Source of the DNA: Bacilli bacterium
GTDB taxonomy: Bacteria; Bacillota_I; Bacilli_A; ML615J-28; CAG-313
Direction: 5' to 3'
NCBI GenBank assembly: GCA_900752975.1
Contig: CAADXH010000050.1
Coordinates: forward strand, 1 to 5,819
DNA length: 5,819 nucleotides
This document shows positions 1 through 5,092 of this stretch, piece by piece. Every line of letters starts with the position of its first letter. Position 1 is the stretch's first letter. Position numbers and translations under genes: made by a program. Below the pieces are notes generated by a model. That model did not search any database. It was given only the letters and a program-made list of their open reading frames with translations, and had not been told where the DNA came from.

Positions 1-44
1 TATCCCCAATTGAATTCCTAGATAATTATAACAAAGCCCATTAA
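1..44 (+). CDS. Putative transposase, C-terminal tail (partial)
   Basis: The frame with codons beginning at position 3 reads SPIEFLDNYNKAH and stops at TAA (42-44). A Ser/Thr-Pro-x-Glu-Phe/Tyr motif shortly before the C-terminus is typical of transposases with a retroviral-integrase-like core, such as the IS3 and IS481 groups. The position, about 20 bases inside a 21-bp terminal repeat, also fits. Only 13 residues are visible, so the family and the integrity of the gene are unknown. The other plus-strand frames stop within the first 25 bases. The assignment rests mainly on context. Confidence 0.5.
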   Translation, partial: SPIEFLDNYNKAH

Positions 45-64
45 TCTAGGGCACAATTTTGTGC

Positions 65-85
65 ACGATGATTGACAAACCGTCA
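65..85 (-). repeat. 21-bp terminal inverted repeat, left copy
   Basis: The reverse complement of this segment is identical over 21 bases to 5771-5791, and the match breaks off at once on both sides. Within the repeat, TTGAC (72-76) and GTCA (82-85) form a small imperfect dyad around AAACC. On the plus strand TTGACA (72-77) is a perfect -35 hexamer pointing out of the IS into the window. An exact 21-base match between the two edges of a 5.8-kb window is very unlikely by chance, which supports reading both edges as ends of related elements. Confidence 0.75.
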
Positions 86-141
86 AACATACTTTTTTTA
101 CCAAAAAATCTTAAGCAATTTATACCTACTTAAAACATTTT

Positions 142-186
142 TTAAAAAAATGAGTGAAAAAGATCGTATTTAATCTTCCACTCATT
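142..186 (-). terminator. Rho-independent terminator after the methyltransferase gene
   Basis: Read on the minus strand, AATGAGTG (186-179) pairs with CACTCATT (156-149). Inside, AAGAT can pair with ATCTT, and the stem is followed at once by a run of seven T (150-144). It begins 24 bases beyond the stop codon of the RsmC-like gene. This is the strongest terminator at the end of the ribosomal cluster. It implies that transcription from rplK-rplL and the methyltransferase ends here rather than continuing into rpoB. Confidence 0.85.
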
Positions 187-210
187 ATTATTTTACTTTA
201 TAATTATTTC

Positions 211-807
211 CTATTTAATTGCTTCGATAATATAATACAATTTATCTTTATCAACAACATTTACTGCCCTATATTTTTTCTTTAAAGCCTTTAGCGCCGA
301 TTCTGCTCCTTGTTTTTTTTGGATAACACACCACATACTTCCGCCATCATTAAGGTGATCGTATGCGTCTAAAATGATACCATGGACAATTTTTTTACCA
401 GCTCTAATCGGCGGGTTAGTAACTATCATATCAAAGTTTTTATCAACATTTTCATACATGTTGCTTTCATAAATATTGACATTAGTAACCGAATTTGCTA
501 AAGCATTTTTTCTTGCTAGATCAAGCGCACGTAAATTAACATCAACCATATCAACTATAAGGTTTGGATTTGTAAGCCCAAGAGTAATGCCAAGAGTTCC
601 ATATCCACATCCGACGTCAAGGATAGTCTTCGCATTTTCTTTTATGCATATTGTTTTAAGTAGTAAACTACTACCAAAATCAATACCTCTGCGCGAAAAA
701 ACTCCAGCATCGCTTAAGAACTTAATCGTATGATTTTTAAAATAATAGTTAATTTCAAATATATCACTTTTTAGATTTTCATTGTTTTCAAAATATTGAT
801 TACTCAT
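211..807 (-). CDS. RsmC/YbxB-like class I SAM-dependent methyltransferase
   Basis: A 198-residue protein with a Rossmann-type methyltransferase fold. Motif I is ILDVGCGYG (62-70), which binds S-adenosylmethionine. The acidic post-beta-2 position is in VDMVDVN (85-91). The catalytic NPPI tetrapeptide (131-134) follows FDMIVT. NPP[IF] is typical of enzymes that methylate exocyclic amino groups of nucleic acids. The family (E. coli RsmC, which makes m2G1207 in 16S rRNA; B. subtilis YbxB) fits in size, since Firmicutes members are single-domain and about 200 residues, whereas E. coli RsmC has an extra N-terminal domain. The ATG at 807 is preceded by GGCGGTGAT, close to the anti-SD complement, at about 7 bases. 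It lies 64 bases beyond rplL, across a terminator-like hairpin, and is probably expressed by readthrough. In Firmicutes this gene usually sits between rplL and rpoB, but here rpoB does not follow. The rRNA target is inferred from the family. Confidence 0.88.
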   Translation of the reverse strand: MSNQYFENNENLKSDIFEINYYFKNHTIKFLSDAGVFSRRGIDFGSSLLLKTICIKENAKTILDVGCGYGTLGITLGLTNPNLIVDMVDVNLRALDLARKNALANSVTNVNIYESNMYENVDKNFDMIVTNPPIRAGKKIVHGIILDAYDHLNDGGSMWCVIQKKQGAESALKALKKKYRAVNVVDKDKLYYIIEAIK

Positions 808-830
808 ATTATCACCGCCCTAAATAAAGT

Positions 831-860
831 AAAAACCTGAGTTTTGATCCCCAGGTTTTA
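831..860 (-). terminator. Terminator or attenuator between rplL and the methyltransferase gene
   Basis: On the minus strand AAAACCTG (859-852) pairs with CAGGTTTT (839-832) around a 12-base loop, followed by TTTTTACTTTATTT. The stem is 8 bp with three G-C pairs and the T-run is moderate. It may therefore terminate only part of the transcripts, which would lower expression of the methyltransferase relative to the abundant L12. No separate promoter is evident for the downstream gene, which supports partial readthrough. Confidence 0.7.
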
Positions 861-871
861 TGCTAGCTAAA

Positions 872-1243
872 CTATTTAATTTCAACTTCAGCGCCAGCTT
901 CAACAAATTTAGCTTTAAGTGCTTCTGCTTCTTCTGGTGTAATTTTTTCTTTGATAGGTTTTGGAGCACCATCAACAAGTTCTTTAGCTTCTTTTAAGCC
1001 TAAGCCAGTTACTTCACGTACTAGTTTGATAACACCAATCTTACCAGCACCTGCGTTAACTAATACTAAATTAACTTCGTTTGATTGTTCTTCTTCTGCT
1101 GCTGCACCGCCAGCCATAACTGCTACTGGAGCTGCTGCTGTTACACCAAATTCTTCTTCAATTGCCTTTACTAAATCGTTTAATTCTAAAACGCTCATTT
1201 CTTTAATAGCTGCAATAAATTCTTCATTACTAATTTTTGCCAT
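872..1243 (-). CDS. rplL: 50S ribosomal protein L7/L12
   Basis: A 123-residue acidic protein of standard length. It forms the flexible stalk of the 50S subunit, binds as dimers to the C-terminal helix of L10 and recruits translational GTPases. Residues 1-32 form the dimerising N-terminal domain. Residues 36-53 are the Ala/Gly/Glu-rich hinge. Residues 55-123 form the factor-binding C-terminal domain, with the conserved KIGVIKLVREVTGLGLKEAK region (68-87). The ATG at 1243 follows AGGAGG in good position. The gene starts 22 bases after rplJ ends, so the two are cotranscribed, as is usual for the L10-L12 stalk pair. A terminator-like hairpin follows at 831-860. Confidence 0.98.
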   Translation of the reverse strand: MAKISNEEFIAAIKEMSVLELNDLVKAIEEEFGVTAAAPVAVMAGGAAAEEEQSNEVNLVLVNAGAGKIGVIKLVREVTGLGLKEAKELVDGAPKPIKEKITPEEAEALKAKFVEAGAEVEIK

Positions 1244-1265
1244 TTCGTTTGTTCCTCCTAATTAA

Positions 1266-1751
1266 TTATTCTTTTTCTGATACTGCTTTAATAACACATG
1301 CAAGTCCACGCATTGGAGCTTGTAGTACACTTAATAGCATTGAAATCATGCCTTCCTTGTTTGGTAGAGTTGATAAAGCCTTTAGGTCTTTTTCACTCAT
1401 AACTTGACCGCCAACGATACCAGCTTTAACTAATAGTTTGTCATGGTCTTTTAAGAATGCATAAACAAGTTTTGCTGCTGTAACTTCATCTTTTGATGTT
1501 ACAAGAGCACTTGGGCCTACTAAGTGTTCATCAACTGCAGAATAACCTGCTTGTGATGATGCACGGCGTAAGATGTTGTTTTTAACAACTTTCATTTCGC
1601 AGTTTTCAGCATGTAGCTTTCTACGAAGTTCAGTTACTTCAGCTACAGTTAATCCTAGGTAATCAACGAATACTGTTGATCCAGCTTGAGCAATTTTGTC
1701 TGCTACAACTTGGACCTCTTGTTGTTTTTTAGCGATTGTCGCTTCATTCAT
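1266..1751 (-). CDS. rplJ: 50S ribosomal protein L10
   Basis: A 161-residue protein of the L10/P0 family. It is the base of the L12 stalk and also the autogenous repressor of its own mRNA. Visible signatures are DYLGLTV (30-36), ELRRKL (41-46), MKVVKNN (53-59) and LPNKEGM (129-135). The C-terminal helix (about 133-160) carries the L12 dimers. An in-frame GTG at 1758-1760 would add three residues, but it lies inside the Shine-Dalgarno AGGAGGTG (1758-1765). The ATG at 1749-1751, 8 bases from AGGAGG, is the credible start. The upstream 115-base gap holds an L10 leader RNA. Confidence 0.97.
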   Translation of the reverse strand: MNEATIAKKQQEVQVVADKIAQAGSTVFVDYLGLTVAEVTELRRKLHAENCEMKVVKNNILRRASSQAGYSAVDEHLVGPSALVTSKDEVTAAKLVYAFLKDHDKLLVKAGIVGGQVMSEKDLKALSTLPNKEGMISMLLSVLQAPMRGLACVIKAVSEKE

Positions 1752-1759
1752 TGTTTTCA

Positions 1760-1832
1760 CCTCCTGAAATTTTTCCTCGGTAGGAAATTAAGCTACATCG
1801 TAGCACCTACTGTCTACGGCAGAGACTTTTAT
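1760..1832 (-). ncRNA. L10 leader (r-protein autoregulatory RNA) upstream of rplJ
   Basis: In the rplA-rplJ gap the minus strand carries the recognisable Firmicutes L10-leader core: AGACAGTAGGTGC, a small hairpin GCTAC/GTAGC (1804-1800 with 1796-1792), AGCTTAATTT, then CCTACCGAGGAAAA. GTAGG (1810-1806) pairs with CCTAC (1784-1780) to close the structure. GTCT/AGAC forms a neighbouring short hairpin. In this family the RNA binds the L10-L12 complex through a kink-turn-like site that mimics 23S rRNA, and represses rplJL. The rplJ Shine-Dalgarno lies right after the element, so control of translation initiation is likely. No obvious intrinsic terminator lies within it. The outer limits are approximate. 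Confidence 0.88.
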
Positions 1833-1866
1833 ACTATATACTTATACTAATACGACTTTTTTAAAA

Positions 1867-2559
1867 CTATTCAATAGTTTCCATAGCAACTTTAATGCCA
1901 GGACCCATTGTTGTTGTGATTGTAAAGTTTTGCATATAAACGCCCTTAACTGTTGAAGGTTTAATACGCATTAATTGACGATAAATTGTTTGAATGTTTT
2001 CTTTTAATTTATTAGAGTCAAATGAAACTTTACCAACAGGAACTTGAATGTTACCAACTTTATCAGTACGATATTCAACTTTACCTGCTTTAAATTCTTT
2101 AACTACTTTTTCAATATCCATTGTTACTGTTCCAGTTTTAGGGTTTGGCATTAAACCTTTAGGACCTAAGATACGACCTAATTTACCAAGTTCACCCATC
2201 ATATCAGGACTTGCAATAACAGTATCAAATTCAAACCAACCGCCTTTAATCTTTTCTAGATATTCAGCTTCACCGGCATAATCTGCACCTGCTTTTAAAG
2301 CTTCTTCAATTTTAGCACCTTTAGTGATAACTAAAACTCTAACTGTTTTACCAGTACCATTAGGTAATGATACGGCACCACGTAGATTTTGTTCAGCTTT
2401 ACGAGGGTCGATATTTAAACGAGCTGCACATTCAACTGTTGCATCAAATTTAGCAATGTTTGTTTTTTTAACAAGTTCTACTGCTTCATCTAATGAATAT
2501 CTTTTAGTACGGTCAACAAGCTTTAACGCTTCTTGATATTTTTTTCCTCTTTTTGCCAT
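1867..2559 (-). CDS. rplA: 50S ribosomal protein L1
   Basis: A 230-residue protein of normal length. L1 binds the mobile L1 stalk of 23S rRNA near the E site and can repress its own mRNA by binding an rRNA-like hairpin. The family signature LGRILGPKGLMPNP is at 127-140, with N-terminal MAKRGKKYQEA and C-terminal STVKGVYMQNFTITTTMGPG typical of the family. The reading frame is open upstream to 2607, but that extension runs through the RBS and a leader hairpin. The ATG at 2557-2559, 9 bases from AGGAGG (2569-2574), gives the canonical MAKRGKKY start. The gene is 94 bases from rplK and in the same transcript. Confidence 0.98.
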   Translation of the reverse strand: MAKRGKKYQEALKLVDRTKRYSLDEAVELVKKTNIAKFDATVECAARLNIDPRKAEQNLRGAVSLPNGTGKTVRVLVITKGAKIEEALKAGADYAGEAEYLEKIKGGWFEFDTVIASPDMMGELGKLGRILGPKGLMPNPKTGTVTMDIEKVVKEFKAGKVEYRTDKVGNIQVPVGKVSFDSNKLKENIQTIYRQLMRIKPSTVKGVYMQNFTITTTMGPGIKVAMETIE

Positions 2560-2577
2560 TATATATTTCCTCCTAAA

Positions 2578-2606
2578 TGTGGTATAAACGGGATTTTCCT
2601 CCCACA
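2578..2606 (-). promoter_or_regulatory. Candidate L1-binding mRNA hairpin before rplA
   Basis: On the minus strand UGUGG (2606-2602) pairs with CCACA (2582-2578). After UGUGG comes GA, a short inner stem (GGA/UCC or GGGA/UCCC), then UUUAUA before the closing arm. The 5' arm UGUGGGAG and the 3' ACCACAU are the same as in the hairpin before rplK. The element ends 4 bases from the rplA Shine-Dalgarno, so a bound protein would block initiation. L1 autoregulation through a helix-asymmetric loop-helix mimic of its 23S site is established in other bacteria. Assignment of this copy is by resemblance, and its inner helix is weak. Confidence 0.55.
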
Positions 2607-2610
2607 ATTA

Positions 2611-2635
2611 GATTCACACAATTTGTGTTACAATC
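2611..2635 (-). repeat. Hairpin in the rplK-rplA gap
   Basis: The sequence has nested dyad symmetry: ACACAA/TTGTGT around a single base (2616-2628), flanked by GATT and AATC (2611-2614 and 2632-2635). On the minus strand it is followed by TAATTGTGGG and not by a T-run, so it is not an intrinsic terminator. It sits between the rplK stop codon and the candidate L1 hairpin and may simply separate the two translation units or be part of the same leader fold. Confidence 0.4.
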
Positions 2636-2653
2636 TATTTAGTTGTTTGAAGA

Positions 2654-3085
2654 CTAGTCTTCAATTGCAATACCCATATTTCTTGCGGTTCCTGCAACGA
2701 TATTTGCTGCTGCTTCTACTGTGTAAGCATTAAGATCTGGCATCTTCATTTGTGCAATTTCCATTAACTTAGCACGTTTAATTGTAGCAACTGTATTCTT
2801 TTTAGAGTTATCAGAACCTTTAGAAATGCCTGCTGCTTTCTTTAATAAGTCAGATGCAGGTGGGGTCTTTGTAATAAATGTGAATGAACGGTCATCATAA
2901 ACGTAGATTTCTACTGGAATAACATAACCAATCATTCCTGCTGTCTTATCGTTAAATTGACTACAGAATTGTTGAATATTAACACCTGCTTGACCTAGAG
3001 CTGGACCTACTGGTGGAGCTGGATTAGCCTTGCCTGCTTGAATTTGTAGCTTAACGACTTTTTTAATTTGTTTAGCTTTTGCCAC
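2654..3085 (-). CDS. rplK: 50S ribosomal protein L11
   Basis: A 143-residue protein of the L11 family (usual length about 141). It binds the GTPase-associated region of 23S rRNA at the base of the L12 stalk. The N-terminal domain shows VVKLQIQAGKANPAPPVGPALG (about 10-31), including the proline-rich segment contacted by thiopeptide antibiotics. The C-terminal rRNA-binding domain ends with TVEAAANIVAGTARNMGI. The frame is open to an ATG at 3103, but that ATG overlaps the Shine-Dalgarno AAGGAGGTG (3092-3100). The start is the GTG at 3083-3085, 8 bases from AGGAGG, giving MAKAKQIKKV. First gene of the rplKAJL transcript, with a strong promoter 117 bases upstream. Confidence 0.97.
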   Translation of the reverse strand: MAKAKQIKKVVKLQIQAGKANPAPPVGPALGQAGVNIQQFCSQFNDKTAGMIGYVIPVEIYVYDDRSFTFITKTPPASDLLKKAAGISKGSDNSKKNTVATIKRAKLMEIAQMKMPDLNAYTVEAAANIVAGTARNMGIAIED

Positions 3086-3114
3086 GAGACACACCTCCTT
3101 CATTTGTCTGTGTG

Positions 3115-3150
3115 ATGTGGTTTATGAGTGATACAGTCACTCTCCCACAT
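3115..3150 (-). promoter_or_regulatory. Candidate L1-binding leader hairpin before rplK
   Basis: The minus strand folds into ATGTGG/CCACAT (3150-3145 with 3120-3115), an asymmetric internal loop of GA opposite AUAAA, and an inner 6-bp stem GAGUGA/UCACUC with loop CUGUA. Two helices joined by an asymmetric purine-containing loop are the known shape of L1 targets on 23S rRNA and on L11-L1 mRNAs. It lies between the promoter and the rplK Shine-Dalgarno (14 bases away). In other bacteria L1 binding here represses rplK-rplA. The identity is inferred from structure and position. Confidence 0.7.
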
Positions 3151-3201
3151 AGTAATTTAATTTCTGTATTTATAGTATAAGCGTCATTGCACGCGTCTAT
3201 T

Positions 3202-3230
3202 ATTATACTTTAAATTCAATATTTTGTCAA
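3202..3230 (-). promoter_or_regulatory. Consensus sigma-A promoter of rplKAJL
   Basis: On the minus strand TTGACA (3230-3225) is followed by 17 bases and TATAAT (3207-3202), a perfect match to the housekeeping consensus. Transcription would start near 3195 and give a leader of about 110 bases that contains the L1-type hairpin. It lies between the acetyltransferase terminator and rplK, so rplK starts its own transcript and does not depend on nusG. Confidence 0.92.
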
Positions 3231-3325
3231 ATCAAAAACATTATATTTTATGAGACGTTACATAAAATTTTATAGTGGTTCCTCTTTGTTGTAATTTTAC
3301 TTTACGATTATTTCCTTTAAATATG

Positions 3326-3365
3326 ACAATAAAAGCAATAAATTATATAATTTATTGCCTATTGT
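3326..3365 (-). terminator. Terminator after the acetyltransferase gene
   Basis: A perfect 24-base palindrome (3335-3358, arms GCAATAAATTAT/ATAATTTATTGC) is extended by ACAATA/TATTGT (3360-3365 and 3326-3331) across a small internal loop. On the minus strand the stem is followed by TTTTATTGT. The stem is long but very AT-rich and the T-run is short, so efficiency is uncertain. It starts 22 bases after the gene's stop codon. The symmetry would also let it act on the other strand. Confidence 0.72.
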
Positions 3366-3386
3366 TTAATCTTTAATTATTAAATT

Positions 3387-4391
3387 TTATAAATCCTTTT
3401 TCATATCTGCGAAGCTTTGTGCAATCTTGAATCCCGCAAATAAGTAGATGCGGCGTGCAGGATTGTCAAGGCCTGTGAAGAATGTCATATACTTAGCACC
3501 ATTGTGTTTTGAGTATTCACAAAGCATACAGAATAAGGCTTTTCCTAGGCCCCCTCCTCTTGTTTCAGGATCCACACAAATTCCATCTAAATGGCCACGG
3601 CCAGTTGGTTCATTATACATTGGACCAGTCCATCCCACCATTTGTCCATTGTGAGCCGCAATAAGGAAAGGATATGGTTTTTCGCGTTTTAGGTTATTTC
3701 TGATAGCTCCCGCAAATCCAGGATTGTCAATTTTATTGCAGAATTCTTCAACACCAAAGTGTTTAGTTTCATCATACACTTCAACAGTAAAGCCTTCTTT
3801 TTTATTTTTTTCCATTCTTTCCACTACTGATTTTGGCATCTCATATTCAGCAAGAGGTAAATGGAAGCCTTCGTGAATACTATTAATATAATAATGATTA
3901 TGTAGTAAGAAGAAATATAATTCAGAATTAATTCTTACGGCTGGTGCACCAGGATGTTCATGATGATCAGAGTGAGGAATATACCAAGGATAATTGATTT
4001 GACTTAAGAAAACAAATCTTGAATATTTCATTCCTTCTTCTTTTATATATTCTTCAGCCATATTAAGTAGAGTTTTACCAATACCTTGGCGACGATATTC
4101 TTTTTTTACCATTATTGTATTTAAATATCCAGCTGCTTTTTCGTTGCCTTTATCCATATCGCGAACATTAGCGCTGATAAAACCAACTAGAGTATTGTAA
4201 TCATAAGCTAAGAAAGTCCCTTCTTTTTTAAAGAATTTGTTTAAAAATAATATATGATTAAGCTCATCAAATGATATTTTTTTGAAGAAATCTTCTTCGC
4301 ATATTACTTCATAAAATAAATTGTAGACATCATGTTCTACATCAGGAATTCTTGTTTTAATTTCATCGTATTTAAAGTATTTAATATTCAT
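3387..4391 (-). CDS. Tandem-domain GNAT acetyltransferase
   Basis: A 334-residue protein with two GNAT-like acetyl-CoA binding regions. In the N-terminal half (about 1-135), LNTIMVKKEYRRQGIGKTLL (90-109) holds the Q/RxxGxG/A pyrophosphate loop (RQGIGK, 101-106). In the C-terminal half (about 200-334), LDGICVDPETRGGGLGKAL (268-286) holds a second one (RGGGLGK, 278-284), followed by NPARRIYLFAGF, the usual final GNAT motif. Between them is a linker with a His-rich stretch PHSDHHEHPGAP (139-150) that could bind metal or substrate. The ATG at 4391 follows AAGGAG at 10 bases. The gene has its own promoter and terminator and interrupts the usual nusG-rplK adjacency. The acetyl-group acceptor is unknown. 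Modification of a small molecule, a protein or an antibiotic are all possible, and neighbouring ribosomal genes do not prove a ribosomal target. Confidence 0.88.
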   Translation of the reverse strand: MNIKYFKYDEIKTRIPDVEHDVYNLFYEVICEEDFFKKISFDELNHILFLNKFFKKEGTFLAYDYNTLVGFISANVRDMDKGNEKAAGYLNTIMVKKEYRRQGIGKTLLNMAEEYIKEEGMKYSRFVFLSQINYPWYIPHSDHHEHPGAPAVRINSELYFFLLHNHYYINSIHEGFHLPLAEYEMPKSVVERMEKNKKEGFTVEVYDETKHFGVEEFCNKIDNPGFAGAIRNNLKREKPYPFLIAAHNGQMVGWTGPMYNEPTGRGHLDGICVDPETRGGGLGKALFCMLCEYSKHNGAKYMTFFTGLDNPARRIYLFAGFKIAQSFADMKKDL

Positions 4392-4417
4392 ATTGATAAT
4401 TCTCCTTTTCGTATATT

Positions 4418-4446
4418 ATTATATCTTATTATGTCTTTTTTAACAA
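4418..4446 (-). promoter_or_regulatory. Promoter of the acetyltransferase gene
   Basis: On the minus strand TTGTTA (4446-4441; 4 of 6 consensus bases) is followed by 17 bases and a perfect TATAAT (4423-4418). The start site would lie about 20 bases before the start codon, leaving a short leader that contains the RBS. The -35 is about 25 bases downstream of the nusG terminator hairpin, so the gene is an independent unit. Confidence 0.75.
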
Positions 4447-4464
4447 ACAGTTTACAAAGTTTTT

Positions 4465-4503
4465 TAGAAAAAAAGCTATAAGAATATTTCATCTTATAGC
4501 TTT
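4465..4503 (-). terminator. Rho-independent terminator after nusG
   Basis: On the minus strand AAAGCTATAAG (4503-4493) pairs with CTTATAGCTTT (4482-4472) around a 10-base loop. The second arm runs into an uninterrupted T-run. The hairpin begins 14 bases beyond the nusG stop codon. It closes the rpmG-secE-nusG transcript. Confidence 0.88.
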
Positions 4504-4516
4504 ATTAATTACCTTT

Positions 4517-5077
4517 TTAGTCTTTAATAGCTTGAACTTCATCAAAACGAAGTTCTTGAGGAGTTTGTCTACCAAAGAAATCAACTAATACAGTTACCTT
4601 TTGATTTTCCATATCTATTGATTCTACATTAGCAGTTTGTCCTGTAAATGGTCCAGCCACTACATTGACAGTATCCCCAACTTTAAAGTCCATATTTACT
4701 TCTATCGTAATTCCACAATCGCGAAGGATTGGAATTATCTCTTCATTTGGTAGAGGAACAGGTTTCGCACCACCACCACTTGAACCTAAGAAACCCGTAA
4801 CCATTGGTGTATTACGAACAACAAACCAAGATTCATCAGTAACGATCATATCAACAAAAATATAACCTGGATATACTTTTTCAACAATTTCTTTAAGTTC
4901 ACCGTTTTTCTTTTTTTCGTATCTTGTTGTCTCAGGAATCAAAACTCTAAATATGTAATCTTGCATATTCATTGAAACAATACGTCTTTCAAGATTTCTT
5001 TTAGCCGCTTGTTCCATGCCAGAATATGATTGTACTACATACCACGCACGTTCATTTTCAAAGCCAAAATCATTCAT
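4517..5077 (-). CDS. nusG: Transcription termination/antitermination factor NusG
   Basis: A 186-residue protein of usual bacterial length. NusG binds the RNA polymerase clamp through its NGN domain and modulates pausing and termination. Its KOW domain contacts partners such as Rho or ribosomal protein S10. The NGN domain spans about 10-120, with AWYVVQSYSGMEQAAKRNLE (11-30), YPGYIFV (69-75) and VRNTPMVTGFLG (87-98). The KOW domain covers about 130-165 (GDTVNVVAGPFTGQTANVESI). The ATG at 5077 is 15 bases after secE stops. The RBS is poor (only a GGA about 8 bases upstream), so translation may be coupled to secE. The secE-nusG pairing is nearly universal in bacteria. Confidence 0.98.
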   Translation of the reverse strand: MNDFGFENERAWYVVQSYSGMEQAAKRNLERRIVSMNMQDYIFRVLIPETTRYEKKKNGELKEIVEKVYPGYIFVDMIVTDESWFVVRNTPMVTGFLGSSGGGAKPVPLPNEEIIPILRDCGITIEVNMDFKVGDTVNVVAGPFTGQTANVESIDMENQKVTVLVDFFGRQTPQELRFDEVQAIKD

Positions 5078-5092
5078 AGCTATCGTCCGATA

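Larger units (their letters stand above)
1..85 (+). mobile_element. Right end of an insertion sequence (partial)
   Basis: Seen: a plus-strand frame stops at 42-44, then comes a short palindrome (51-64), then a 21-bp sequence (65-85) whose reverse complement is repeated exactly at 5771-5791. The element would end ...CCGTCA at 85, and the other copy begins TGACGG. This gives the TG...CA type of end common among IS with integrase-like (DDE) transposases. Inference: this is the 3' end of an IS whose body lies to the left of the window, in the same orientation as the copy entering at the right edge. The family cannot be named from this fragment, and target duplications cannot be checked because the outer ends are missing. 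Confidence 0.65.

Noticed and set aside
87..135. Second terminator downstream of the methyltransferase gene (TTAAG/CTTAA with a T-run)
   Set aside because: Only 5 A/T-rich base pairs with a long loop. The hairpin at 142-186 explains termination better.
476..733. Plus-strand open frames opposite the ribosomal and other genes (for example 476-733, 951-1265, 2048-2281, 5016-5363)
   Set aside because: They lie antisense to well-supported genes, show no recognisable domains, have low-complexity composition set by the opposite strand, and lack good RBS sequences.
1831..1866. Separate promoter for rplJ-rplL in the AT-rich stretch before the L10 leader
   Set aside because: Several TATA-like hexamers occur (TATAAG, TATAGT, TATAAA), but none has a good -35 at 16-18 bases. 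A weak promoter cannot be excluded, but none can be called.
1864..1880. Terminator at the end of rplA (AAACTAT/ATAGTTT stem around the stop codon)
   Set aside because: On the minus strand the stem is followed by TAAAAAAG, not a T-run, so it is unlikely to terminate transcription.
3231..3325. Small gene or RNA in the gap between the acetyltransferase terminator and the rplK promoter
   Set aside because: AT-rich sequence with a short ATAAAATTTTAT palindrome, but no open frame with an RBS and no recognisable RNA fold.
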